Source: Pseudomonadota bacterium (GTDB taxonomy: Bacteria > Myxococcota_A > UBA796 > UBA9615). From it: a stretch of DNA of 34,166 nucleotides. This document shows positions 16,722 to 25,469 of the stretch, in pieces (the stretch's first letter is position 1; every line of letters begins with the position of its first letter). The stretch covers positions 1 to 34,166 of the forward strand of contig JAAESI010000195.1 in the NCBI GenBank assembly GCA_024229515.1, written 5' to 3'. The notes under the pieces were generated by a model that saw nothing but the letters and a program-made list of their open reading frames with translations, did no database searches and was not told the DNA's origin. The translations under genes were made by a program, and so were the position numbers.

Positions 16722-17705
16722 CTAGGTCGACGTCGCCGGCTCGTCCTCGGGCCCGGCCATCCACTGCTCCAACGAATTGGCGATCTCGTCCAGATTCAAC
16801 CGTACCTGGTCGCCCCCGTCCACCGTGCGCACGATGGTCCCTTTGTCGCTGACGCGATGCACGGGCACCTCCACCTGCGGCGCCGGCTGGCGCCGAGCCT
16901 TCATGAGCTGGTCGGCGGCTTCGCGGACCGACCCGTCGATCTTGCCGTTGGTGCTCACGTACACCAGCTGCGGAAGCATCAGGTGCGGCACGCACGCCAG
17001 GGCGATGTCGATGGGGCAGTAGGGGTTGCAGGCCAGCGCCACCTTCACCCGGTAGCGCCGCACCCACCGGGCGTGGCGGAAGACCTCGACGAGGTTGTCG
17101 GGGTTGGTCGGCCGCATCGCCGCGATCCGGATGACGTCCCGCTCCAGGATGCGGGGGTTGTCCAGCAGCAGCCGCACCACCTGCGGGTTCCGGTCGAACA
17201 GCAGCCGGTCGATCTTCAGCCGGTCGACCCCCTTGGCGTGCGCCTTGCGCCACCCCAGCGACACGTCCGGCATCGCCTGGTTCTGCTTCTTCAGGAAGGA
17301 GACCGAGACCCCCCGCACCGCCGCCGATTCGGGGGACAGGAGCATGCGAGCGACCGACGGACGGCCGCGGCCGGCGGCGATCTCGTACATCTGGCGCACG
17401 CGTCGGTAGCCGATCGCATCGATCAGCGGCCGCGCCGTTGTCAGGTCCAGCAGCACCTCTTGCGCCGCGGGCACCCGCCGGGCTGAGTTGAGCACCAGGT
17501 GCTCCAGGAGCGCGTAGGCGAGGTGGGCGTCGTAGCGGCGCAGTCGATGCACCAGCGCCAGGGCCCGCATGTTGCGATCACGCACGCCCAGGAGCTTGTC
17601 GATGAACGGCCGGACCACCCCCGGCGCTTCCCGGTCGATCCGGTCGCGCATCACGTCGAGCAGCGCCTTGCGCGCGAGCTTCAGGGGGTCGTCGTTGGCG
17701 GCCAC
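16722..17705 (-). CDS. Conserved-looking hypothetical protein with helical repeats (327 aa)
   Basis: The protein starts at a GTG 13 bases after the pyrF stop. There is no signal peptide or membrane segment. Repeated helix-pair patterns with NPxxxxxLL (NPQVVRLLLDNPRILERDVIRI, then RPTNPDNLVEVFRHARW, then CNPYCPIDIALACVPHL) resemble HEAT or leucine-rich-variant arrays. Those arrays usually act as protein-binding scaffolds. The N-terminal 60 residues are basic and helical, and the C-terminal 60 are probably a disordered tail. It is likely cytoplasmic and co-oriented with pyrF, though a TAGACT hexamer six bases upstream of the GTG suggests its own start site. I do not recognise the family, and no function can be assigned. 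Confidence 0.8.
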   Translation of the reverse strand: MAANDDPLKLARKALLDVMRDRIDREAPGVVRPFIDKLLGVRDRNMRALALVHRLRRYDAHLAYALLEHLVLNSARRVPAAQEVLLDLTTARPLIDAIGYRRVRQMYEIAAGRGRPSVARMLLSPESAAVRGVSVSFLKKQNQAMPDVSLGWRKAHAKGVDRLKIDRLLFDRNPQVVRLLLDNPRILERDVIRIAAMRPTNPDNLVEVFRHARWVRRYRVKVALACNPYCPIDIALACVPHLMLPQLVYVSTNGKIDGSVREAADQLMKARRQPAPQVEVPVHRVSDKGTIVRTVDGGDQVRLNLDEIANSLEQWMAGPEDEPATST

Positions 17706-17711
17706 CCCCCG

Positions 17712-17717
17712 AGTCTA
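17712..17717 (-). promoter_or_regulatory. -10-like hexamer TAGACT before the helical-repeat gene
   Basis: On the minus strand TAGACT lies just past the pyrF stop codon and ends six bases before the GTG at 17705. It could give an independent leaderless transcript, although read-through from pyrF is equally possible. Confidence 0.42.
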
Positions 17718-17718
17718 A

Positions 17719-18462
17719 CTACCGCCCCATCGCGATCGCCATCTCTTCGAGGATGGCCCGGGTCGCGGCCGCCCGGTCGGGGGCGTTGCGGATGGGGCGG
17801 CCGATGACCAGCCAGTCCGAGCCGCCCGCGATGGCGTCCGCCGGGGTCGTGACCCGCTTCTGGTCGCCGACCGCCGCGCCGGTGGGCCGGATGCCGGGGG
17901 TCAGGATGCCGAAGGGGGAGGGGAGGTTGGGCCGGAGCAGGGGCAGCTCCTTGGGCGAGGCGACGACGCCGCCGCAGCCCGAGGCGCGGGCCAGCTGCGC
18001 CAGCGCGAGCACCTGGTCGTTGATGCTCCGGTTGACCCCGATGTCGTTCAGGTCGCTGTCGTCCAGGGAGGTCAGCACGGTCACCGCGAGCACCCTGGGG
18101 TCGAACCCGATCCCGGCCTCGTCGGCGCCCCGAGCGGCTCCGCGGGCGGCCGCCTCCAGCATGGCGCGGCCTCCGCAGGCGTGGACCGTCATCAGCTCGG
18201 CGCCGAGGGCGGCGGCGGAGCGGCACGCGCCCTCCACCTGGGCCGGGATGTCATGGAACTTGAGGTCGAGGAAGAGCCTGAACCCCATCGCCTTGAGCTC
18301 CGCGAGAAAAGACGGTCCGGCGCGGGTGTACAGCCGGGTGGCCACCTTGACCCAGCGGAGCTCGCTGCGAAGGTCGCGGGCGACGGTCAATGCGTCGGCA
18401 GCGTCGTCCAGATCGAGTGCAAAAACAAGGCGGTCGCGGGCGGCGTTCAATGCATCTGTCAT
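17719..18462 (-). CDS. pyrF: Orotidine 5'-phosphate decarboxylase
   Basis: This enzyme converts OMP to UMP, the last step of de novo pyrimidine synthesis (EC 4.1.1.23). The catalytic block FLDLKFHDIP (Asp66, Lys68, Asp71) is complete, and LVFALDLDD at the N-terminus plus LTPGIRP and DWLVIGRPI near the C-terminus are family signatures. I start at the ATG at 18462 because the next residues lead straight into the first strand; the open frame extends 21 codons further to 18525, but that part would overlap recD2. Length is 247 residues, normal for type 1. It diverges from recD2 with only 28 bases between starts. Confidence 0.96.
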   Translation of the reverse strand: MTDALNAARDRLVFALDLDDAADALTVARDLRSELRWVKVATRLYTRAGPSFLAELKAMGFRLFLDLKFHDIPAQVEGACRSAAALGAELMTVHACGGRAMLEAAARGAARGADEAGIGFDPRVLAVTVLTSLDDSDLNDIGVNRSINDQVLALAQLARASGCGGVVASPKELPLLRPNLPSPFGILTPGIRPTGAAVGDQKRVTTPADAIAGGSDWLVIGRPIRNAPDRAAATRAILEEMAIAMGR

Positions 18463-18472
18463 GGCGGCCGGA

Positions 18473-18482
18473 ACTGTACACT
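18473..18482. promoter_or_regulatory. Overlapping divergent -10 hexamers (pyrF / recD2)
   Basis: The sequence ACTGTACACT contains TACACT on the plus strand (18477-18482, ending eight bases before the recD2 GTG) and TACAGT on the minus strand (18478-18473, ending ten bases before the pyrF ATG). The two share a central TGTACA palindrome. Neither gene has a Shine-Dalgarno. A single site opening DNA for both directions is inferred. Confidence 0.5.
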
Positions 18483-18490
18483 TCGCCGCT

Positions 18491-20668
18491 GTGCCTGCCA
18501 GTCCCGATCGCGAAGAAGTCAGCATCGAGGGTGTCCTCGGTCATGTCGTCTTCCGCAACCCGGACTCCGGGTTCACCATCGCGCGGCTGGAACTGGACGA
18601 CCGCGTGGTGCCGGTCACCGTCAAGGGCGTGCTCGCGGGGGTCGAGGCGGGCGAGCGGGTGCGGGTCCACGGCCGCTGGGTCGAGGACGCCAAGTACGGC
18701 CGCCAGTTCAAGATCGAGAGCTTCCTCCCCGTCACCCCGGAGACGCTGGAGGGGCTGGAGAAGCACCTCGGCGGCGCCCGGGTCGAGGGGATCGGCCCCA
18801 TCTACGCCAAGAAGCTGGTCGGCTTCTTCGGGGAGAACCTCGTCGAGGTGCTCGACAACCACCCCCACCGGCTGAGGGAGGTCCCCGGCATCGGCCCCAA
18901 GCGGGCGCGGGCGATCGAGGAGAGCTGGCGCACGTCCCGGGAGCAGCGGGACACCTGGATCTTCCTGCAGGGCCTCGGCATCGCCCAGGGGCACGCCGGC
19001 CGCATCGTGCGGCGGTGGGGCGAACACACGGTCGAGAAGATCCGCGAGAACCCCTGGCTGCTCGCCACCGACGTCGCCGGCATCGGCTTCCTGTCGGCGG
19101 ACCGGGCCGCCTCCTCGCTCGGCTTCGAGGCCGAGAGCCCCCACCGGCTGCGCGCCGGCCTGCTGCACGTGCTCGGCAAGAGCACCTCCGATGGGCACTG
19201 CTTCCTCCCGCGGGCCCAACTGGTGGACCGGGCGGCGGAGCTGCTCGGCGTCTCCCGGGATCTCATCCCCGCCCGGCTCGAGGAACTGGCCGTCGACCGG
19301 GCGATCCTGATCGAGGACACCCCCGAAGGCGCCCGCGTGGTGCTCCGGGAGCTTCACTCGGCCCGCGAGGAGGTCGTCGAGACGCTCCAGACCCTGATCC
19401 GCACGCCGCCTCGGCCGGTCAAGATCGACGTGCCTGCGGCGCTGGTGTGGGCCTCAGCCCGCGCCGGGATCGTGCTGACCCAGGCGCAGAGGGACGCGCT
19501 CGCCCGGGCGATGATGGGCAAGGTCGTGGTCATCACCGGCGGCCCCGGCACCGGCAAGACGACCATCGTGCGCCTGCTCCTGGACATCTGGGAGGCCAAG
19601 GGGCTGCGCGTGCGGCTGGCGGCTCCGACGGGCCGGGCGGCGCGGCGCATGGAGGAGGCCTCGGGCCGGCGCTCCAACACCATCCACCGGCTGCTGGAGT
19701 TCTCCCCCCGCGAGGGCGGCTTCCTGCGGCGCCCCGACAACCCGCTGCTGGCGGACGCGGTGGTCATTGACGAGGCGTCGATGATCGACCTGCCGCTGGC
19801 CGCGAGCCTGCTCGGGGCGATGCCTCGCGACGGCCGCCTGATCCTCGTGGGAGACGTCGATCAGCTGCCCTCGGTGGGGCCCGGGCGGGTGCTCGGCGAC
19901 TTCATCGACAGCGGCGCTGTCCCCGTGATCTCACTGGATGTGGTGTTCCGCCAGGACGAGGCCGGGCTGATCGTCGCCAACGCCCACGGCATCCTCCAGG
20001 GACGCCACCCCCGCTCGGCCGCGGACGCCACCGGGGACTTCTTCTTCATCGAGCGGGACGACCCGGAGGCGGCGGCCAAGACGGTCGTGCACCTCGTCAC
20101 CGAGCGGATCCCGAAGCGGTGGGGGTTCAAGCCCGGCGACGACGTCCAGGTGCTGGTCCCGATGCGGAAGGGGAGCTGCGGCGCCTCCGCGCTGAACGTG
20201 GCCCTGCGCGCCGCGCTGAACCCACAGCCGACGCCGGCGCTGGCGGAGTCGACGCAGCCGCTGCAAGGCGACCGGGTGATGCAGATCACCAACGACTACG
20301 ACAAGGACGTGTTCAACGGCGACGTCGGCTGGGTCATCGGCCCAGGGCCGGAGAACAAGGGGCTGACCGTGCGCTACGACGACGGCCGGGAGATCGCCTA
20401 CGGCGCCGACGAGCTGGACATGCTCGTGCCGTCCTACGCGACCACGATCCACAAGTCCCAGGGGAGCGAGTACGACGCGGTCGTGGTCCCCCTGCTGACC
20501 CAGCACTTCCGGATGCTGCAGCGGAACCTGCTCTACACCGCGATCACCCGTGGCAAGAAGCTGGTCGTGGTGGTCGGAAGCCGGCGCGCGATCGACATCG
20601 CGCTCAAGAACGCCGAAGCCCGCCACCGCTTCACCGCGTTGACGGAGCGGCTTCGGAGCTTCCTCTAG
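18491..20668 (+). CDS. recD2: RecD2-type 5'-3' DNA helicase
   Basis: The 725-residue length and domain order match RecD2 of bacteria, the superfamily 1B helicase that works without RecBC. The N-terminal domain begins EGVLGHVVFRNPDSGFTIARL. Tandem helix-hairpin-helix motifs follow at about 98-150 (VEGIGPIYAKKL and VPGIGPKRARAI). The helicase core has Walker A GGPGTGKTT at 350-358, DEAS in VVIDEASM near 425, GDVDQLPSVGPG, VFRQ, then TIHKSQGSEYDAVVVP near 653 and LLYTAITRGKK near 680. I chose the GTG at 18491 over upstream extension because the homology-like region begins there. Its role is DNA unwinding in repair, inferred from the family. Confidence 0.95.
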   Translation: MPASPDREEVSIEGVLGHVVFRNPDSGFTIARLELDDRVVPVTVKGVLAGVEAGERVRVHGRWVEDAKYGRQFKIESFLPVTPETLEGLEKHLGGARVEGIGPIYAKKLVGFFGENLVEVLDNHPHRLREVPGIGPKRARAIEESWRTSREQRDTWIFLQGLGIAQGHAGRIVRRWGEHTVEKIRENPWLLATDVAGIGFLSADRAASSLGFEAESPHRLRAGLLHVLGKSTSDGHCFLPRAQLVDRAAELLGVSRDLIPARLEELAVDRAILIEDTPEGARVVLRELHSAREEVVETLQTLIRTPPRPVKIDVPAALVWASARAGIVLTQAQRDALARAMMGKVVVITGGPGTGKTTIVRLLLDIWEAKGLRVRLAAPTGRAARRMEEASGRRSNTIHRLLEFSPREGGFLRRPDNPLLADAVVIDEASMIDLPLAASLLGAMPRDGRLILVGDVDQLPSVGPGRVLGDFIDSGAVPVISLDVVFRQDEAGLIVANAHGILQGRHPRSAADATGDFFFIERDDPEAAAKTVVHLVTERIPKRWGFKPGDDVQVLVPMRKGSCGASALNVALRAALNPQPTPALAESTQPLQGDRVMQITNDYDKDVFNGDVGWVIGPGPENKGLTVRYDDGREIAYGADELDMLVPSYATTIHKSQGSEYDAVVVPLLTQHFRMLQRNLLYTAITRGKKLVVVVGSRRAIDIALKNAEARHRFTALTERLRSFL

Positions 20669-20671
20669 AGC

Positions 20672-20677
20672 TAGGAT
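20672..20677 (+). promoter_or_regulatory. -10-like hexamer TAGGAT before the kinase gene
   Basis: TAGGAT ends six bases before the GTG at 20684. The AGGA inside it could alternatively serve as a Shine-Dalgarno at seven bases, so promoter and ribosome-binding readings cannot be separated here. Confidence 0.35.
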
Positions 20678-20683
20678 GACGCG

Positions 20684-22918
20684 GTGGCGCGCCCTCCCCG
20701 CGTCGGACCGTTCAAGGTAGGCGGGCAGATCGGCCACGGAGCCACGGGCAGCGTCTGGTCGGGCGTGCACCGCTCCGGCTCCTCGACGCGTCCCGTCGCG
20801 TTCAAGTTCCTCAGCGGACCCAGCGCCAAGGACCTCGACTACCAGGTCGCGTTCGCCCGCGAGGTGCAGGCCGTCGCGGCGCTGGATCATCCCCACGTCG
20901 TCGCCGTCTACGACTACGGGCGCGTGCCGGCGTCGCCCGAGTGGCAAGCCGTGACCGGGCTCCCGCTGGGCACCCCCTTCCTGGTGATGGAGTACGTCAC
21001 CGACGGCACCCTGTCCGAGCGGCGCGGCAAGCTGACGTGGCCGCAGCTGCGCGACGCGCTCCTGGACACGCTCGCCGGCCTCGCCCACGCCCATGCCCGC
21101 CGGGTCATCCATCGAGATCTCAAGCCCGCGAACCTGCTCGTGGACGACGCGGGCCGGGTCAAGCTGGCTGACTTCGGACTGGCTCGTGCCCTGGATCGGC
21201 AGGCCACGCGCCTGGACCGGGAGAAGGTGCTCGGCACGCCCAACTACCTCGCCCCGGAGCAGGTGGCGTCGTGGCGCGATCTAGGCGCGTGGCCCGATCT
21301 GTACGCCCTGGGCTGCGTCGGGTGGACCCTGGCGACGGGCGATCCGCCCTTCAGCTTCCGGGGCGGCGTGAGGCAGATCGTCTACGCGCAGGTCCACGAG
21401 CCGCCGCCCTCGTTCTGGCCCAAGGCCGACGTGCCGGACGGCTTCGAGGGGTGGCTGCGCAATCTGCTGGCCAAGGCCCCCCGCGACCGGTTCGAGTTCG
21501 CCGCCGACGCCGCCGACGCCGCCGACGCCGCCGACGCCGCCGACGCCGCCGACGCCGCCGACGCGCTGCGGGCGCTGGACGGCGACGGGGTGGCGCCGCT
21601 GCAGGCATCGGCCGCCTCCGTGGCGGCGGCGGCGGCCAAGGTCCACCTCCAGCGCGCGGGCCTCGGGCTCTTCGGTCTGCGCAGCGTGCCCCTGGTCGGC
21701 CGGACCGGGGAGTGCGATCGGCTGTGGTCCGAGCTCGACGGCGTGCGGCGGCTCGGCGGGTGCCGAGCCGTGCTCCTCCAGGGGCCGGCGGGCACCGGGA
21801 CGAGCCGGTTGGCGGGGTGGCTCTGCGAGCGGGCTCACGAACGGGGTCTGGCGGAGATCGTGCGCGGCACCCACGCCGCGACCCCGGGCGCCCAGGATGG
21901 CCTCGGCTCCGCCGCCGCGACGCGGAACCGGTGCCGCGGACTGGACCGAGAACGCCTGTTTGAGCGCCTCGCCGGCTTGCTGGCCGACGAGCCGGACGTG
22001 CCCGCGGACGAAGCCGCGGCTCTGACCGAGTTGATCAGCCCCGCTCCCGAGGGGGTCGCGACCGCCGTCCGGTTCTCCAACGCCACCGAGCGCTACGCGT
22101 TGCTGGGCCGCTTCCTGGCGCGGCTGGGCCAGCGCCGGCCCGTGATCTTCTGGCTCGATGACGCGCCCCTCAGCGCGGAGACCCTGGCGTTCGTCGACTA
22201 CGTGCTGTCGACCTGGCCTTCGGGGGGCCCACCCCTGTTGCTCGTGCCCACGGCGCAAACAGAGACGCTGGCGGAGCGGCCCCGGGCGGCTCGGACCATC
22301 GAGGCGCTGCGCGATCGAGAGCAGGCCGCCTTCCTGCCCTTGGACGGGCTCGACGAGACCGAGTCAGCGGCGCTGGTCGGCCGCCTCCTGGGGCTCCGAG
22401 GCGAGCTGGTGGCCCGCGTGCAGAGGCGGTCGGGGGGCAGTCCGATGTTCGCGATTCAGCTGGTGGGCGAGCTGGTCCAGCGGCGGCAGCTGGTGGCCGG
22501 CCCCCACGGCTTCCGGCTGGTCGACCCGTCGGCGCGGCTGACCCTGCCGGCGGACCTCCGGGCGACGTGGGACGCCCGGATCGAGGGATTCCTCGAGTCC
22601 CGCGGTCCCGCGGACGCCCGCGCGCTGGTGTTGGCGGCCGCCCTCGGGCAGGAACTGGACGCCCAGGAGTGGGAGGCGGTCTGCCGCATCGACGGCACGA
22701 CCCCGCAGCTCGACCTCATCGGGGCCCTCGTCGACGGCGGGCTGGCGCGGTGGTGGAGGGGACCGACGGGTGGTGCTTCGGACACGCCATGGTGCGCGAG
22801 GCGCTCGAATCCCGCGCCCGGACCGCGGACCGGTGGCACCGCGCCAACGACGTCTGCGCCGCTGCCCTCACGGCGCGCGATGGCGTGCACGACCGCGAGC
22901 GCATGGGACTGCACCTGA
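20684..22918 (+). CDS. Ser/Thr protein kinase with ATPase-like domain, N-terminal part of a frameshifted gene
   Basis: The kinase domain is complete: Gly loop GHGATGSVW (about 14-22), Lys41 in VAFKFL, HRDLKPAN from His143, DFG at 163-165, and APEQ. Next comes a seven-copy Ala-Ala-Asp run at the end of the kinase fold. An AAA/STAND-like ATPase region follows: LVGRTGECDRL, a P-loop-like GPAGTGTSRLAGWL at 367-380 in which Thr373 replaces the usual Lys, and a Walker-B-like VIFWLDD. After Trp690 (22751-22753) the protein-like sequence continues in another frame, and the last 54 codons here look like frameshift nonsense. The intact protein would be about 1,130 residues, a kinase-ATPase-TPR signalling protein of the kind common in myxobacteria. 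Confidence 0.85.
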   Translation: MARPPRVGPFKVGGQIGHGATGSVWSGVHRSGSSTRPVAFKFLSGPSAKDLDYQVAFAREVQAVAALDHPHVVAVYDYGRVPASPEWQAVTGLPLGTPFLVMEYVTDGTLSERRGKLTWPQLRDALLDTLAGLAHAHARRVIHRDLKPANLLVDDAGRVKLADFGLARALDRQATRLDREKVLGTPNYLAPEQVASWRDLGAWPDLYALGCVGWTLATGDPPFSFRGGVRQIVYAQVHEPPPSFWPKADVPDGFEGWLRNLLAKAPRDRFEFAADAADAADAADAADAADAADALRALDGDGVAPLQASAASVAAAAAKVHLQRAGLGLFGLRSVPLVGRTGECDRLWSELDGVRRLGGCRAVLLQGPAGTGTSRLAGWLCERAHERGLAEIVRGTHAATPGAQDGLGSAAATRNRCRGLDRERLFERLAGLLADEPDVPADEAAALTELISPAPEGVATAVRFSNATERYALLGRFLARLGQRRPVIFWLDDAPLSAETLAFVDYVLSTWPSGGPPLLLVPTAQTETLAERPRAARTIEALRDREQAAFLPLDGLDETESAALVGRLLGLRGELVARVQRRSGGSPMFAIQLVGELVQRRQLVAGPHGFRLVDPSARLTLPADLRATWDARIEGFLESRGPADARALVLAAALGQELDAQEWEAVCRIDGTTPQLDLIGALVDGGLARWWRGPTGGASDTPWCARRSNPAPGPRTGGTAPTTSAPLPSRRAMACTTASAWDCT
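21500..21562. repeat. 9-bp tandem repeat GCCGCCGAC, seven copies
   Basis: Seven perfect copies encode Ala-Ala-Asp repeats inside the last helix of the kinase domain, where one AAD is common in related kinases. The unit preserves the frame, so length variation would be tolerated. Confidence 0.92.
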
Positions 22919-24072
22919 TCGCCGCGGGACGGCCCGAAAAGTGGCTCAAGCCGCTGATGGACGCTGCCTGGCGGCGCGGCGGTCGAAGGGACTACGCCCA
23001 GGCCTCGTTCCTCGTCGCGGAGCGGGAGCGGTCGCTGGAGCTCGCCGGCATCCCCCGCGGCGACCCCCGCTGGGGCCAGGGCTGGCTCGCGTCGGCGTAC
23101 CTCCGGCGCGTGCAGGGCGACATCGAGGGCGCACGAAAGCACCTGGGCTGGGCGGACGAGGTGATCGACCCCCAGGCGTCTCGGGAGACGGGGGCCAAGC
23201 TGGCGATGGAGCGGGCCCGGGTCGCCTGGCTCGACTCGGACGTGGAGGCCAACGTGGTCGCGCTCACCGAAGCGATCCAGCCCTTCGACGACCGGGGGGC
23301 GCTGGCGAGCGCGTTCGTCGCCCGGGGCATCACCCAGCTGCGGCTGGGCAAGCTGACCGAGGGCGAGGCTGACATCCGCGCGGGGGCCGCCGTGGTGGAC
23401 GAGGTGGAGCACCCCAGCGCCGCGGCGTACGTGCAGGTCGGCACGGCCCACGCCGCCATGCACGGGTCACGCTTCGACGAGGCGGCCGAGGCGGTGCGCA
23501 AGGGGTTGGCGATCGCTCGCCCGGCGGGTCTGCGCTTCCGGGTCGCGATGTTCCTCGCGATGGACGGCGAGGTGCTCCGCGCGCGGGGCGAGCTGGACGC
23601 CGCCCGGGACGCCTACAGCCGGGCGTTGGCGATGCACCAGGCGCTGGGCAGCGGAGAGGTGGCGCTGATGCGGAGCAACCTGGCGATCACGCTCATGCAG
23701 CAGGGACACATCGATCAGGCCGAGCCGATGCTGGAGGCTTCGCTGGCGGAGACGCCGAGGGGGAGCTTCGACTTCCTCCGCCTGGTGGTCCTCGTGAACC
23801 TCCTGCCGTGCGCCGTGGAGCGGGGCGACTGGGAAGCCTGGGAGGCTTGGCTGGCCGAAGCGACGGAGCTGGGGCTGGAACGGCGGTTCGAGATCGACTT
23901 CGCCGACGTGCTTACCCTGGCCGCGGAACGGGCGGAGGGGGCGGGCGAGCACGCCCGCGCCGAAGTCGTCTGGGGCCTCGCGGCGCACCAATGGAACGGG
24001 CTCGATCGAGCCGAAGCAGCCGCGTCAGCCCAGGCGGGGGCTGCGCGGTGCCGGTCCCGAGCGGAGGTCTGA
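22753..24072 (+). CDS. TPR-rich C-terminal part of the frameshifted kinase
   Basis: From the GTG at 22753 the sequence VEGTDGWCFGHAMVREAL continues the ATPase-associated helical region left off in the other frame at Ala-Arg-Trp690. The rest is a series of about 35-40-residue helix pairs with TPR-like signatures (for example DFLRLVVLVNLLPCAVERGD, LDAARDAYSRALAMHQALG, and FDEAAEAVRKGLAIA). Such arrays bind proteins or sense ligands in kinase-TPR regulators. The frame upstream of 22753 (to 22567) is Arg/Pro/Gly-rich noise, so the apparent earlier ATG is not a real start. No Shine-Dalgarno supports independent translation. I regard both parts as one gene split by a single-base change. Confidence 0.75.
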   Translation: MEGTDGWCFGHAMVREALESRARTADRWHRANDVCAAALTARDGVHDRERMGLHLIAAGRPEKWLKPLMDAAWRRGGRRDYAQASFLVAERERSLELAGIPRGDPRWGQGWLASAYLRRVQGDIEGARKHLGWADEVIDPQASRETGAKLAMERARVAWLDSDVEANVVALTEAIQPFDDRGALASAFVARGITQLRLGKLTEGEADIRAGAAVVDEVEHPSAAAYVQVGTAHAAMHGSRFDEAAEAVRKGLAIARPAGLRFRVAMFLAMDGEVLRARGELDAARDAYSRALAMHQALGSGEVALMRSNLAITLMQQGHIDQAEPMLEASLAETPRGSFDFLRLVVLVNLLPCAVERGDWEAWEAWLAEATELGLERRFEIDFADVLTLAAERAEGAGEHARAEVVWGLAAHQWNGLDRAEAAASAQAGAARCRSRAEV

Positions 24073-24089
24073 TTCAGACCGGAGTGGGG

Positions 24090-24524
24090 CTACTCGGTCG
24101 TCCAGTTGTCGGCCAGCAGGCTGGCCTGGACGTACGCCCGGATGAGCTCGGCGTCGGCGGGCGTGATCTGCTCGAACACGAAGCCGTTGCCCATGATGTT
24201 CTCGCCGGAGCCGTTCTCGTCGATGCGGCTGACCGCGCGGCCGGTGACGCGGACGGGCTCGTGCACGCCGGGGAGGTTGAACTCGATGTTCACCAGGGCG
24301 TTGAGCGCGTACGGGTCGGGCGTCTCGATGAACATCCCCGTCTCGGAGATGTTGCTGCAGTTGTGGAAGTCGAGGCGGCCGGTGACGCGCCCTTCGGTCC
24401 ACAGACGCAGCGGGATCCGGAACGTGGTCCGGCGCTGATCTTCGCGCTGTTCGAGATCGAGCTCGTCGCCCTGGGCTTCGAAGGCTCGGTTCTTGCGGCG
24501 ATCGTAATTGTCCATCTTCTGCAT
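24090..24524 (-). CDS. PilZ-domain protein (144 aa)
   Basis: The PilZ fold binds cyclic di-GMP and usually relays it to motility, exopolysaccharide or other outputs. Both ligand motifs are visible: RRTTFR (Arg31, Arg32, Arg36) and NISETG (Asn58, Ser60, Gly63), with FRIPLRLW and VRVTGRAVSRID as strand-rich support. I chose the ATG at 24524 because AGGGGA lies five bases upstream; an in-frame ATG 13 codons earlier has no such site. The first 28 residues are charged and probably disordered. The protein is a single domain without a membrane segment, so it would act as a soluble adaptor. It is convergent with the kinase-TPR gene, 17 bases away. Confidence 0.9.
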   Translation of the reverse strand: MQKMDNYDRRKNRAFEAQGDELDLEQREDQRRTTFRIPLRLWTEGRVTGRLDFHNCSNISETGMFIETPDPYALNALVNIEFNLPGVHEPVRVTGRAVSRIDENGSGENIMGNGFVFEQITPADAELIRAYVQASLLADNWTTE

Positions 24525-24561
24525 TTGGTTCCCCTGATCTGCGAGTGGATCGCTGGATCTC

Positions 24562-24591
24562 ATCGTAATTTCAATGGGATCGGTGGGTCAA
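24562..24591 (-). promoter_or_regulatory. Sigma70-type promoter for the PilZ gene
   Basis: On the minus strand TTGACC (24591-24586) and TACGAT (24567-24562) are separated by 18 bases. Transcription would begin near 24555 and leave a leader of about 30 bases carrying the AGGGGA ribosome site. Confidence 0.55.
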
Positions 24592-24675
24592 GGGAATCTG
24601 CGCCAATACTGGCGCCACAACGGTTGTGGAGACGAATCGAAAGAAGGTTTCCAAACCGCGGCAACATCCGCTTCT

Positions 24676-24681
24676 TAGGAT
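24676..24681 (+). promoter_or_regulatory. -10-like hexamer TAGGAT before the pilin-like gene
   Basis: TAGGAT ends six bases before the GTG at 24688. AGGA and GAGG in the same stretch could also act as a ribosome-binding site, so this is the weaker kind of match. Confidence 0.33.
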
Positions 24682-24687
24682 GAGGAC

Positions 24688-25437
<750 letters not shown>

Positions 25438-25456
25438 AGGCGGCAGGCCGAGGCGC

Positions 25457-25462
25457 TACACT
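25457..25462 (+). promoter_or_regulatory. -10-like hexamer TACACT before radical SAM gene 1
   Basis: CGCTACACT places the hexamer seven bases before the ATG at 25470, and no Shine-Dalgarno lies between. The same CGCTACA core precedes the second radical SAM gene. Confidence 0.5.
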
Positions 25463-25469
25463 GCCCGCC

